A DNA stretch of 64,000 nucleotides. Origin: Tillandsia leiboldiana. Its lineage: Eukaryota > Streptophyta > Magnoliopsida > Poales > Bromeliaceae. Positions 44,573-55,750 of the stretch are shown here, in pieces. The DNA is taken from assembly GCA_029204045.2 (NCBI GenBank), contig CM055067.1, positions 24,688,838 through 24,752,837 on the forward strand. Direction: 5' to 3'. The position numbers were made by a program, and so were the translations under genes. The notes beneath the pieces were generated by a model. The model did not search any database and was not told where the DNA came from. It saw only the letters and a program-made list of their open reading frames with translations. The first letter of the stretch is position 1, and each line of letters starts with the position of its first letter.

Positions 44573-46949
44573 CTGTATATGCACGGCGTCACACAAAATA
44601 CATACATCAATCACAACCAATTTTTCATACACAGAGTGCTAAATTAAGAGATAAGCTGGTCTTTGGATTCATACAAGGGAACATCGCCCACACGGCAATC
44701 TCCAAGTTGAAAGGGTAAAACCACAAAGTTTTAAAACAGTGCCTACCCGACACTCAGTTTTGATAATAGATTTCGCAAACGTTTTATCACTTTGAAAACT
44801 TCCACATTCCACATGCAACTATAAAACCATAAAACCAAAATCCAAAGATCACAAGTTGTCCAAAGTGTCCCCCTGTCCCAACACCCACATCACAAAATGT
44901 CCACATCTCATGCAAATAATATCAACCAAATGTATGACCAAAAAGAGAGGAGTAAAATGTCATCGGGATGACGAAAACCAAGTCGCTCCCGCATCGAAGC
45001 CTCTCCTCCATCCCCGCCCGAACCTGTCACATGGTGTCAATGATAAAAACATAGGAAAGGAAAAGAGATAAAATGATGTACAAGTGCAAAAGATAGGTAC
45101 GATAAGGTAAATAGGACATCAAACCGGAAATCGGAACTTCCAAGCCATCCATACCGCTTTTCTGGTTCCAACCATGAAAATTCAGAAATATATCAAACCT
45201 GCTCATATGCCCGGTGCCCAACAAACCCACATCACGGGGTCCCCTCACGCTCTGACCGCGTAGGGATCATGGGTCCTACATACCACTACTCCGGAAAAGT
45301 ACGCCCTTGCGGTGGCCAAACTGCTGGTGTACGTGACAGCGCCATGAGCCTCACGATGCCATAATCATGTAACAAATAGCGGTAACTGAAACTGATAAGT
45401 CAATGATCCATCCATATCCTTTACGTATGTACCGTTCCGTCACAATAGCCGTGACATTGTCCTTCCTTTCATTTTAAAACAACGATGTCAAAAGAAACAA
45501 CAAAAGGGAGAGGAGGGTTGAACACCACCGTTCAACAACGACCCCTACCTCAGTTCGGTTACCCACCTCAACCGGCGATGAAAACGGAGCACGGAAGCCC
45601 TTCAAAGCCTTCGTAACCTTGTCCGGGTGAAACTGGCGAACCCCTCGGTGGCGAAAGAAGAGTCCGGGCTCCTACCGCTGTATCGGCGATACCTTCAACG
45701 AAAAATAAGCAAAAACACCTCCTGACGGTAAAATACACCAAAACCGTCATAAAAAACACAACGGATGGAAATTCCGTAATTCATAGGTTAAACCGAGATT
45801 CCGACGGTGAAAACGGTGAGAAAATCGCTTGACGGTGCGACATGGGCGATTTCGCAAAGGTGCGGAGCAACGGCGGTTTGCGGAACAACGACGGCTGCGG
45901 CATGCGGTGTGTGGCAACATGCAAGAGGCAGCACGCATCATTCGGAGCGGTGCGTGGCAGCATGCAGTTGCACACGGGCTGGCGGCTACGCGGTGGCATG
46001 CGCATGGTGGAGCGGCACGGCGGCAGGCAAGCAGGCGGCTGGCGGGCCAAGCGCGCTGTGGGCCAGGCGTGCTGCGGGCTTGCGCGCTAGCGGGCACTGC
46101 AAGCGAAGCGGCGCCATGCTGTGCGGGCACGCAGTGCGGGCTGTAGGGCTGTCGGGCTGCAGTCTTGCGGCACGCGGCGCTGCAGAGCCAAGCGGCTGGG
46201 CGACGCGCGGCACTGCGGCTCGGCGACTTTGCGACTTCGTCAACGGCGGCGGCGGCCTCCCCGTCTTATCCAATGATGACGGCGGCGGCTCTGCCCAACT
46301 CCCCCGTTCCGACAGAATTCCCAAGAAACCCAAACAAAAACACGGAAACCCCACGAAACCCGAAAATGGTGCTAACGAAAAGCCAAGAACCAACCTTTTA
46401 CCGACGGGGAAGATGCCCGGACTCCATTTTCCAATCTTCGATCCCCGATGGTGACGATGTTGCCGAATCCGACCTCCGATGATGGCGGCATTTCTGATTT
46501 CGAGCTCTGACGCGCACAACGAGGAAGAAGATGAATCGGTCTTTTTCAAAAATGGGAAACGAGGGTTTTCTTGTTTCTTTTTCTTTTATGTGTAAAGTAA
46601 AATCGATCCCCGATTCCCTTCTATTTATAAGAGATTTTGTAACCATTTTAATCGTTTCTTCCTCGATTTGCGTGCCAAAATATTTGGAATACCGCTCATG
46701 CATCGGCACAGATTTTAAAGCATCATAAAACATTAATGGGTGTTTAAAAACCCTTTTAAACCCATTAACTTCAAAAAATCGCACCAGGAGATCCGTTCAT
46801 CATATTTTCGAGCCGATCGCATCGTCGTTCTCCGTTTAACGAGCTCTACAACATTAAAACCAAAACCAATAAGATTGACACACAAATAACATGAGGAAAA
46901 TAACGCACACACCGAAAGTAACTCTGAGGGAAGAACCCTGGACACCACA
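44573..46949 (-). mobile_element. G1 5' LTR, main part
   Basis: It continues the LTR cut at 24078. On the minus strand, from a probable start TGTGGTGTCC (46949): the U3 word CGTTAAACGGAGAACGA (about 46840), TATA box (CTTATAAATAG near 46625), a leader, a GC-rich block (about 45840-46260), a stretch matching G2 around TTTGGCCACCGCAAG (45310), and the GTGACAG/GTTCG site (45024). With the 129-bp end piece the LTR is about 2.5 kb, similar to G2. The start coordinate is my best guess. Confidence 0.7.
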
Positions 46950-47365
46950 GGCGCGCGTAGGAAGGCCGCGCGGGCGGTGCGCGCAGGAAGCCCGTGCGGG
47001 CGGCGCGCGTAGGAGATTGCGCGGGCGGCGCGCACAGGAAGGCCGCGCGGGCGGCGCGCGCAGGAATCCCGTGCGGGCGGCATGCGTAGGGGACTGCGCG
47101 GGCGGCGTGCGTAGGGGACTGCGCGGGCGGCGCGCACAGGAAGGCCGCGCGGGCGGCGCACGCAGAAAGGTTGCGCGGGCGGCGCCACACAGGGAGGCCG
47201 CACGGGAGGCGTGCGTAGGGGAATGCGCGGGCGGCGCGCGCAGGAAACTGCACTGCAGGCGGCAACGGGTAGGCCGCACAGGCGATGCACGCACAGTGAG
47301 GCTGCGCATGCGGCGCGCGCAAGAATGCCGCGCGGGCAGCACGCGCAGGGAACTATGTAGGTGTC
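46950..47365 (-). repeat. 26-bp GC-rich minisatellite
   Basis: About 14-16 units of 25-27 bp built on GCGCGGGCGGCGCGC plus AGGAA or GGGGAC words. It lies in the leader of a gypsy LTR, the same relative position as the GC-rich arrays of G1 and G2 but unrelated in sequence. Confidence 0.85.
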
Positions 47366-47976
47366 GCGCACAGGGAGAAACCGCTAGGGCAACGGCGGCG
47401 GTAGCCAAGCGGCTAGGGCAACGGCGGCAGCAGCCTTGCGGCTAGGGCAACGGCGGCAGCAACCATGCCCCACATCGATCAAGTCCGCTCACCAAAACCG
47501 CAATGATGAGGAAGACAAAACGACACCGATCTATGGTGCGCAATACGAGAAAGAAGACGATGGGACTCCGATATCCGACGACGGTGATGATTTCGGATCC
47601 GGTTCCGTTTTCGGCGCGCACAACGAGGAGAAAGAAGATGATCTAAACTTGGGAATATGAGAATTAGGGTTTTCTTTCGCACGTATGAAAATCCTAAATC
47701 CCATCATATATATAAGGAAAACTCATTCGCTTTCCTCGAAATGCATGCCAAATGTCCGAAACGTCTCAAAACCGTTTGCATGAATTTCGATGCACCTACC
47801 GAAAGTCCCCACACTTACACTCCCGGACCTGATAACTTAAAAGTATTATTCCGAGAGATCGGCAAGTCGGATTCGCGATCTGGTTGCACTGTCGTTCTCC
47901 GTTTGACGAACCTGACAGCATGACAATCTTTGCTTTCGAAGATCTCACCCAAAAATCGGTCCTACCATTTCACGTG
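46950..47976 (-). mobile_element. Minus-strand gypsy LTR fragment with a 26-bp array
   Basis: On the minus strand: U3 with CGTCAAACGGAGAACGA (about 47895), TATATATA (about 47710), a leader, then a GC-rich 26-bp tandem array ending at 46950 where the G1 LTR begins. The E4 LTR inserted at 47977. Its other end is not visible. Confidence 0.6.
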
Positions 47977-48038
47977 TTGGGTTATATGTAATAATGGATC
48001 TAAATAGGGAAAAAACCACCTAGAGGGGGGTGAATAGG
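47977..48038 (-). mobile_element. E4 3' LTR, U5 end
   Basis: The plus strand reads TGTTGGGTTATATG, the complement of the copia LTR end. Left flank TCACG (47972-47976). Interrupted by SL2, with ATAGG (48034-48038) duplicated at 52354-52358. Confidence 0.93.
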
Positions 48039-48266
48039 TGTAGAGTACCGGGTCTTTGGATAGCGCGCCGACCACACTGATGACTTGGAGCAGAGAGTTG
48101 CCTTGGGCATGTTGCATTTGGGTTTACAGTTGATGCCGGGTTGATTCGGATCAACGCAGAGGCTCCAGCTCGATTCGGGATTTTGCCGGGCGTTGTATGC
48201 CGATTGAGGATGAGATTTGGAAATTACCGACTTCACCGTGGAGTGCCGAAAATTCAGAAACACTTG

Positions 48267-48840
48267 GAACAGGTGTACTTTCGATTTACAGCGAGGTTCG
48301 GGCGGTTCCGGACTGACGCGGAGGACCCGGAGGCAAAAAGTGAGTCGGAACTGGCAATTTTGGAGTCGGTAATTGATTTGAGCACCCCGACTCAACGGAT
48401 GAGCTTTTTGAAGAGAAAAACTTGTGGACAGGTGTACTTTCGATTTACAGCGAGGTTCGGGCGGTTCCGGACTGACGCGGAGGACCCGGAGGCAAAAAGT
48501 GAGTCGGAACTGGCAATTTTGGAGCCGGTAATTGATTTGAGCACCCCGACTCAACGGATGAGCTTTTTGAAGAGAAAAACCTGTGGACACGTGTACTTTC
48601 GATTTACAGCGAGGTTCGGGAGGTTCCGGACTGACGCGGAGGACCCGGAGGCAAAAAGTGAGTCGGAACTGGCAATTTTGGAGCCGGTATTTGATTTGAG
48701 CACCCCGCCTCAACGGATGAGCTTTTTGAAGAGAAAAAGCTGTGAGCACGTGTATTTTCGATTTACAGCGGAGTTCGGGAGGTTCCGGACAGCGGCGGAA
48801 AGCCCGAAGGCAAAAAGTGAGTTGGTGGGGATTTTTGGAT
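48267..48840 (+). repeat. 159-bp tandem repeats, 3.6 copies, in SL2
   Basis: Units start CAGGTGTAC or CACGTGTAC at 48270, 48429, 48588 and 48747. Because 159 is divisible by three, both strands stay open across the array (235 and 249 codons). There is no recognisable domain; I treat these frames as by-products. Confidence 0.9.
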
Positions 48841-49739
48841 TAAGTTAATTAATTAATTAAATTCTTTTTCTTTATATAAAGGTGGCCCTGTTGCTTTGGG
48901 GTGAAGCAGAGAAGGAAAAGAGAGAAAGAAAGAAAGAAAGGAAGAAAGAAAGGAAAAGAAAAGAGAGGAAAAAAAAAGGAGAAGAGGACTTGAAGGCATT
49001 TTTGGTCTTGGACTCCCCGTGGGTGGCCGAGTGAAGCTCGTGGGCGTGCGGCGAGCGTCGACGAAGAGGTAAGCAATTCAGATTTTTGGGTTTTTGGAGG
49101 TTTGTGCAGTTTTTTGGAGTTTTTGAGCTTTGGGGATTTAAATTGGTTTTTAAAAAGGCTAAAAATGGATTTATCGGATTTTTTGGGTTTTTCCTTTTTA
49201 TTGGTAGAACTTTCCGTCGCCGGCGGCCGCGCGCGCGCGCAACGGCGCACGCGCGGCGCTAGGGTGCTGCAGTTGGCAGCACCCTGCGGCGACGTGCCGC
49301 TGGGCGCGGCGCCGCGTGCAGCAAAGTGCTGCACGCGGCGCTGCCAGGCCGCGCGCAGGCGCGCGCGGCAGGGCCGCGCGCAGGTGCGCGCGGCACTGCC
49401 TGGCCGCGCGCGGGCGCGCGCGGCATTGCTTGGCCGCGCGCAGGCGCGCGCGGCAGGGCCGCGCGCAGGCGCGCGCGGCATGGCCGTGCGGCATTGCCTG
49501 GCCGCGCGTGGGCGCGCGCGGCAGGGCCGCGCGCAGCGCAGCGAGCTGCGCGCGCAGCGCCGCTGGGCGCCGCGCGCGGCGCGCTCTGTCACCGCGCAGC
49601 GGGTCGCTGCGCGGCGCGACCTGGGTTGGCGCCGCGCGGCGGGCCTCCCTCGTCGCTCGGTGGGGTTTTTCGACGCTCGGCGTGCTCCCGGACAGCGGGC
49701 TGCACCTCGGGTTGCGTGACGGCGCTGTTTTTCGCCGTC

Positions 49740-50115
49740 GGGCGTCGTCTTCTCCGTCGGCGCTGTTTTCGCGTGGTTTTCGCGAGCTGTTTTCGCAAGC
49801 AGTTTTCGTGCAGTTTTTCGCCGACGGAGCAGTTTTCGCAAGCAGATTTTGCGAGCGTTTTTCGCAGTTTTCGCGCGCTGTTTTCGCACAGATTTCGCAC
49901 GGTTTTCGGGCAGATTTTGCGAGCGGTTTTCGCAGTTTTCGCGCATAGTTTCCGCGCAGTTTTGTGCAGTTTTCGCAGGGTTTTCGCGAGCTGTTTTCGC
50001 AAGCTGTTTTGAGCAGTTTTTTCGCCGACGGAGCTGTTTTTCACCGTCGGGCGCTGGTTTTCGCCGACGGAGCTGTTTTTCGCCGTCGGGCGCAGTTTTT
50101 CGCCGTCGGATGCTC
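49740..50115 (+). repeat. Degenerate GCAGTTTTCGC repeats in SL2
   Basis: Irregular repetition of TTTTCGC, GCAGTTTTCG and TTCGCCGACGGAGC words. Non-coding part of the LTR. Confidence 0.75.
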
Positions 50116-50848
50116 GGTTTTGACCGTTTTGATTGATTTTGCGATTTCTTCGCTTCTGGCAGCTTGCGGTGTGGTTTTTAGCTTCCACCGGGGGCGGTTG
50201 TGGGTTTTTCCGTCGCGTGGACCCGCAGGCTTGTTTCGGGACATCCGCGGAGCGCGCGGTCGTGTGGTTGGACGCAGCGTGCTCCGTTTTGCGTGCGGAC
50301 CTCGTGGAGGCAAGGTAATCCCGCTGAGCCCAATTGCAAGTGTCGACAAGCAATTGGTGGCGCGCAAAGGTGGGTTGGTTTTTCTCTCCAAGTCTACGGA
50401 CTTCCTTCTAATTCTATTGTGATAGGATTGCATGCTAGTTTAAGTGATTTCTTGGAACTTAACTAGCACCCCCATCATATGTGCATGTGTTTGACCAGAC
50501 CAATAGAGAACCTTAATCTGGGCTAGGTTCTTTTATGTTTTAGACATCCCACACAGTGCATATCCTTCTGGACATAGTTTTCCTCGCCCGGGTAGTGGGC
50601 TGAGTGGTCAGAGTGTTGTGGGACGGGTGTTGCACTCGGGCCGGGGGGCCGAGTGGGGTCTGGTGGCTGGGTTAGGCCAGTGTTAGTGTGTGGGGAACCG
50701 TTTCAGATAAACGGTGGTCCCGGGGTTTTACTTTTCACTGTTCTTCTCGTCACCACCATGTTGCGATCGTGGTGCACTTTTGTTAGCAGGACCTTGAACC
50801 CAGAACCTTTTTGGACGAATACATGATTTTAGTCACCCAATGTTTCTT

Positions 50849-50919
50849 CCAAGCCTCGCAAGGTCGCCTGAGTCTGTTCTTGTTTGATAGGACGAGGGCA
50901 TTAGCTCTTCGAGGCTTGG
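50849..50919 (+). repeat. 71-nt stem-loop module in SL2
   Basis: Ends CCAAGCCTCG and CGAGGCTTGG are a perfect 10-bp inverted repeat around an interior containing GGTCGCC, GAGTCTGTTCTTGTTTGAT and GGACGAGGGCA. Same length and sense orientation as the copies in N1 and in the 58350 LTR. Confidence 0.8.
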
Positions 50920-51861
50920 GCATAAAACTTGATTTCAAAGGGTTTTCCTAAAAAGACTAAAAATCATTAAAAAGATGGATTTCTCTCAGACTGAATGGTT
51001 TTCTGAAATAAATGACATGGTTTCTTATAAACTTATCCACCCGAGCGGATTCGAGTGATCTGGGTTCTAAGGGCTGTTCTCTTTCTTGGGGACGTAGGTG
51101 TTAGTCTCCTGGGGTTTCGGACCCTTCGCAGATCTGGCCGTGGAGCGTCTCCGGCCGTGAGTTGTGTGTTGAGTTGAGTGGGGTGTTCTTGTGGGAGCCG
51201 TTGGGAGAGACGGTGGTCCCAGCTGTGTGGTACTTTCGTTGAGCGGGTCAGTGTTGTGAGATTGAGTCGTGGAGGGTTCTCCGACTGAGTTGTGCTTTGA
51301 GCATCGGGATACCGATCTGTTTGATCGAGGACTATAGCCTGCAGGAGCCACTTGTGAGACAGTGTTACTGATGAGATACTTGAGTTCGGTGGGGGTCGCA
51401 CCCCTCGAGCTACGCCCCGGGTGCGTTGATGATTCCGAGCCTGATGAGGCTGCGATGATGATACCGAGCCTGACGAGGCTGCGATGATGCACCTAGTTCA
51501 TATACTAGAGGTCGCTTGATACCCCTGGCCGAGCTACCATGGGGTCACTGTGTGAGATATCGAGTTTGTCCGATTGGACACCCTGGTTGATACACCAGGG
51601 GGCGCAGGCTTGACTTGACTGGACCCTGTGGGGCAGCCGATGAGATATGGGTTACACTGAGAGAGTGTTGGCATAGCATGTGTCATAGTAGAGCGTCTTG
51701 GGCTTAGTACTTGTGACATATTGTCAGCAGTGAGCGGCTGCATTCCATCATCCATAGTCTCTTCCTTTTGAGCATAGTAGATAGAGGCATGATAGCTGTA
51801 GATTCTTTTCCAGCTTATTTACTTTATCACAGTCTTTTCTGTTATCTTATGCCTCTGGTAG

Positions 51862-51948
51862 ACTTAGTGGGCAGACCGTGGTTCTTGGAGACGGTACCCA
51901 CTGAGAACTACTGTAGGATGTAGTTCTCACACCCTCTGTCGGTGACAG
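51862..51948 (+). promoter_or_regulatory. Double hairpin and candidate 3' splice site in SL2
   Basis: AGTGGG pairs with CCCACT (inner ACCGT with ACGGT); GAGAACTAC pairs perfectly with GTAGTTCTC. GGTGACAG follows, with the AG at 51947-51948, 405 bp before the LTR end. Confidence 0.5.
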
Positions 51949-52353
51949 GTTGCTGAGGCTTTCTTCCGTTCCTGCCGAGCTGACTGGACGGACCGAGGAC
52001 AGGGAGTCGCGTGATAGTTCCCTACCAGCATCGTTACTTTAGAGTGAGGTTGATGTACCATCCCGGATTGTGGGAGTTGGTTATATTTCCTGTTTAGCTA
52101 TCTCCCATTTGGATTCGTAGATGTTGTGTAGGCGGACTTCTTTTTGTATCATCTGATTTTGGGAGATAGGCTATGTGTTGTTGCAACTTTGTAGTTGTGA
52201 AATTTTATAGTACAGCTTTTTATCCGCTCTGATATCTGTGTAGTTGTAGTTTTGTCTTTTGCAGGCTAGACGCTTCGTCTGTACGGCAGTTTCCGTACAG
52301 ATGGCGGATCTGTTAGCGAGCTCGGGTCGCAGTTTCGACCCCGGGGCGTGACA

Positions 52354-53571
52354 ATAGGTGTAAACAATAAACACTCAAAAAATCATTGCGCAATAAAAAC
52401 CCAATGCGGAAATATAAATGAACACGCAAGATTTTTACGTGGAAAACTCCAAACCGGAGTAAAAAACCACGGGACCGATAACACGGTGAAATCCACTAGA
52501 ATTAAACACGTACAAGGTGATATACCGTACTCACAGACGACTCAACCTTTTCCATACGCTCCTAGTTGATCTTCTCCGCTCGCTCCGCAACGCGTCTCGA
52601 ATCCACGATCTGCGTCCAACGCCGAATCCACGTCGTCCAACGTCGAGTCCACGACGTCTGACCGAATCCACGGTCTTCACCCAGTAGCACGCTTCGAATC
52701 CACGAACGTACCTCGCTCCGAATCCACGAGAGCGGTTGCACCTTGAATCCACAAGGCCACGCGAGTCCACACGCCGATTTTGGGGTAAATCGTTGTTTTT
52801 GGGTGGTGATGATCCGCCGAATACTTAGATCAAAGATAGATAGGAAATACCATCTAAGTATTCATTAGTTTGATTCAACTCAAGATGTGAGTATGAAAAC
52901 CTAGAATCAAACTAATCAATATAGATGAAGAAACATAGAGTAATATCTAATGATTTCCTTTCTTCTCTATATGTGGATCTTAGGCCGTATAAAAGATGAC
53001 GGCTTATGTGGATTATCTGGATTAACCCTAGAAAAAGAATCATAGGGTCTATTTATAGGTTAGAAACCCTAGGAAGAAGATAAGGATCAAAAACTGTCCG
53101 TTTCTGGAAATTTTCACGACGGCGATCCGGATCGGATTAGCTGTGATCCGGATCGTCGTAACGAGTCAGGCAATTCCAGAGAAACAGGGTTCGGGATCCG
53201 GATTGTAATGCACGATCCGGATCGTTCATGTATTTCAGCAAATTCCCATGTTCGGGATCCGGATCGAAATGGCTATGATCCGGATCGGATTTGCCAATGA
53301 ACAAACACCCTTCGGGATCCGGATCGGACTGTCTGATCCGGATCCTGAACATGTCCCATGTCCAGTTCTTGATTTTTATGCGATAAAAAATTCTTCCAAG
53401 TGTTTCTACACTACAAGAAGTATTCGGATCACCAAAAATATTTAGTTAAACTTACCTGATCCTTTTGAATTCTTCTTTCTTGAGATTGAGGTATATGATC
53501 CAAACTTCATTCATCTTCAATCTTCAAGACTTAACACTTTCACGAAATGCGCCAAAACAAAATCCGTAACA
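52354..53571 (-). mobile_element. E4 3' LTR, main part
   Basis: It continues the E4 LTR after SL2 and ends with the complement of TGTTACGG at 53571. Without SL2 and one target copy the LTR is about 1275 bp. It holds the hairpin array (about 52569-52790), the TATA complement (53050-53057) and the palindrome array (about 53124-53345). Very close to the E3 LTRs. Confidence 0.93.
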
Positions 53572-54297
53572 ATCTCCCCCTTTGGCGGTTTCGTGACAAA
53601 ACACAGATCCACTAAAGAAAATTCAAAAAAGATATTTTTGTTGCTATCACCATACAACAAAAATTTACAATGGAGATCCAATACAAGAGATAAACTCCTA
53701 AAACAGACTCTAGACTTAGACATCTGTACTCTCTGCAAAAAGAAATCATTCTTGACAAAAAGAGATCATTAGATACCTCAAGAATATTTAGCATTCAAAA
53801 CCTAACAGAGATAGAGTTTATGCTCACCATGACGTTGAGTAATTCAGATATGTAATAAGATCACAATCAAACATTGACATATCTTCTAAGCAATAAGATT
53901 CCAAATGTCATAACTTTGCTTTGTTAGTAATCAAACAAGTTGTTAGTAATAATATATGTCCAAATAGTTAGTCGAATAGTTAGTAGGGACATGCAACAAA
54001 TCACAAGATAAAACCAGAAGTTGTGATACTTACCTTTCACCAAAGTCAAAGTTTGTTCTACGTTCTCACCAAAAGTTCAAAGTTCTCACAGAGTTCACAC
54101 AAAGTTCACTCTAAACTCTCTCCCCCTTTTTGTCACAAACTAAGCCAAAAATTCAAAATTTAAGGAGAGTTAAAAAGTTGAAAATCAAGAAAAACCTGAG
54201 AACTAAAACTAAAAAAAACTGAAAACTTAAAACCTGCACAAAGAAAGAGGATAAAGAAAATAAAGTTCCTGCACAAGAGAATTAGTGGTCAAACGAT
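53572..54297 (-). other. E4 3' region with two polypurine tracts
   Basis: On the minus strand, the LTR-adjacent tract (complement of ATCTCCCCCTTTGG, 53572-53585) and the upstream tract (complement of CTCTCCCCCTTTTTGTC, about 54116-54133). Non-coding, closely matching 34245-34950 of E3. Confidence 0.8.
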
Positions 54298-55750
54298 TCA
54301 AACACTTGAATCTGAGTCATCCGAGGCGGTGTATCCCATTTTCGAGAACGTTTTCTGCATTAACTTCTTTATCGACGAGACCGTCTTGGTTAATGTGATT
54401 TGGGATGCTGTGATTATCTCGAGTTCCTCGGAGATTCGCCTCTGCTCTTTGTTGATCTGCTCTTGTTGAAAAGATAGGCGCTGTTGTTGCTTGAGAATCG
54501 AAGTTACCGATGCTTGATCATCCGCGCCGGGTGCTTGTTGAGACGGTGAGGCAGAGGTGCCGACACAAGGTTTCTTTCCAGTGGAGGGTGTCGGAGTAAC
54601 ATGTGGTAATTTGTGAAGTGACTTCACAATCGTTGACTCATCTATCATCCCCCAACAGTATTGATATGATGTCGAGCTTATATCAATTTCAAACTTTTGC
54701 AAGATCCTCATGATGATTAATGGAAATGGAAGTCGCTCAGAAGGATGAGGATGCACAACATATCTTGACATTCTATTCCAAATTATGTAGGGGATGCTCA
54801 TGTTCAATCCTACAGCCTCAGAAAGATGACCTATGAGATATAAGAACAGCATTCTATCCCATCTCACTAACTTGGTCTGCATGTTAGGAAGAATGTTGTA
54901 ACATGTGATGAAATTAAGAAATCGGTACTCCAGTCGAAGATGTTTGGATTTTACACTTTTGCCATCAGCTGATTTAGTTCCTTCCAAACAAATTTTTTTC
55001 TATCACGGTCTGCCACAAGGTATTCGTCAAACTTCTTCCCGTCAAATAGTTAATCCCCGATGTTTTGGATTCCATTCCAAGGACTTCGCCGATTAATTCC
55101 GGAGTGATTTTAAGTTTCATCCCTTGGATATTTGTATAGAAATGCATTGAGCCACGTTCATCGTCTTGAAGATGCCTTGCATTCGTGTAAAAGGTTCTTA
55201 CACGATACAGACAATACCCAAGTAATTCGGGGAATCGGCAGACTTGGATGAGATTTGCTTGCTCAATTAAAGTTCCAAACTCTGGTGAGTGATTTCGGAG
55301 AGCTTCAATGTTGACATGTCGTTCACCGATACATTCACGATGTTCAAAAGCTCGAAGGCGATCAATGCTGACGAACACTCCTTCCACCCGAGGCGGGGAG
55401 TCAGGAACCATTGGCTTGCTAGCATTAGCCTCTCGTGCTTGTCCAAAGCGTCGAGCAAGTCGTTTCCTTTTTACCGAGACGGTCGGTGACGTCATAGGTG
55501 CTTTTCCTGTGTCAATGGGTGCCTTTCCTTTTGATCCACTGGAAGGCTTTTGTTCAGGTTTAACGGGCATTGATTCATCATCATCCCATAACACGTCCCA
55601 GTCTACTTCATCATTATTTGCTTCAGTTTCCGAGTCACTAATCAGATCAAATTCACCTTTTCGTTGAAGTTTCTTGGCTCTTTTCAATTTATTGGTTGCT
55701 CGAGTATGAACCATAGTAGCCAGAAGAAGAATGATCCAAGTGATCACCAT
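54298..55750 (-). pseudogene. E4 ORF3, long form, one frameshift
   Basis: It starts at the ATG at 55750 with a hydrophobic segment (TWIILLLATMV, residues 4-14), then a basic stretch, an acidic linker (about 35-65), a Lys/Pro-rich linker, the core (ECIGERHVN near residue 140, LIGEVLGM, YRFLNF, YNILPNMQTK), a Gln/Glu-rich coiled coil and an acidic tail. The frame breaks at a run of seven A (plus-strand T at 54993-54999); one base fewer would align both parts with E1. The core resembles the putative plant transposon protein family (PF20167-like). About 480 codons in all. Subcellular role unknown; the N-terminus suggests a membrane or secretory link. It follows pol by 1.5 kb and has its own predicted leader intron. 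Confidence 0.75.

Larger units (their letters stand above)
48039..52353 (+). mobile_element. SL2: 4.3 kb solo gypsy LTR
   Basis: It starts TGTAGAGTACCGGG and ends GGGGCGTGACA, flanked by ATAGG on both sides. No primer site, polypurine tract or coding region lies inside, so it is best read as a solo LTR. Order: 159-bp tandem repeats, an A/G-rich stretch, a GC-rich block (49200-49650), a degenerate GCAGTTTTCGC repeat region (49740-50115), CCGTTTTGCGTGCGG near 50283, the 71-nt stem-loop, the double hairpin and candidate splice site, and the terminal region shared with S0. From about 50400 it is related to the LTR at 58350-60789, which lies in the opposite orientation. Confidence 0.82.

Noticed and set aside
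46733..47445. Long frames on both strands over the 26-bp array
   Set aside because: Repeat translation with no domain; TATA and leader context show an LTR.
48000..48749. 249-codon minus-strand frame with internal repeats
   Set aside because: It is the 159-bp tandem array; the opposite strand is equally open and the frame runs into copia LTR sequence.
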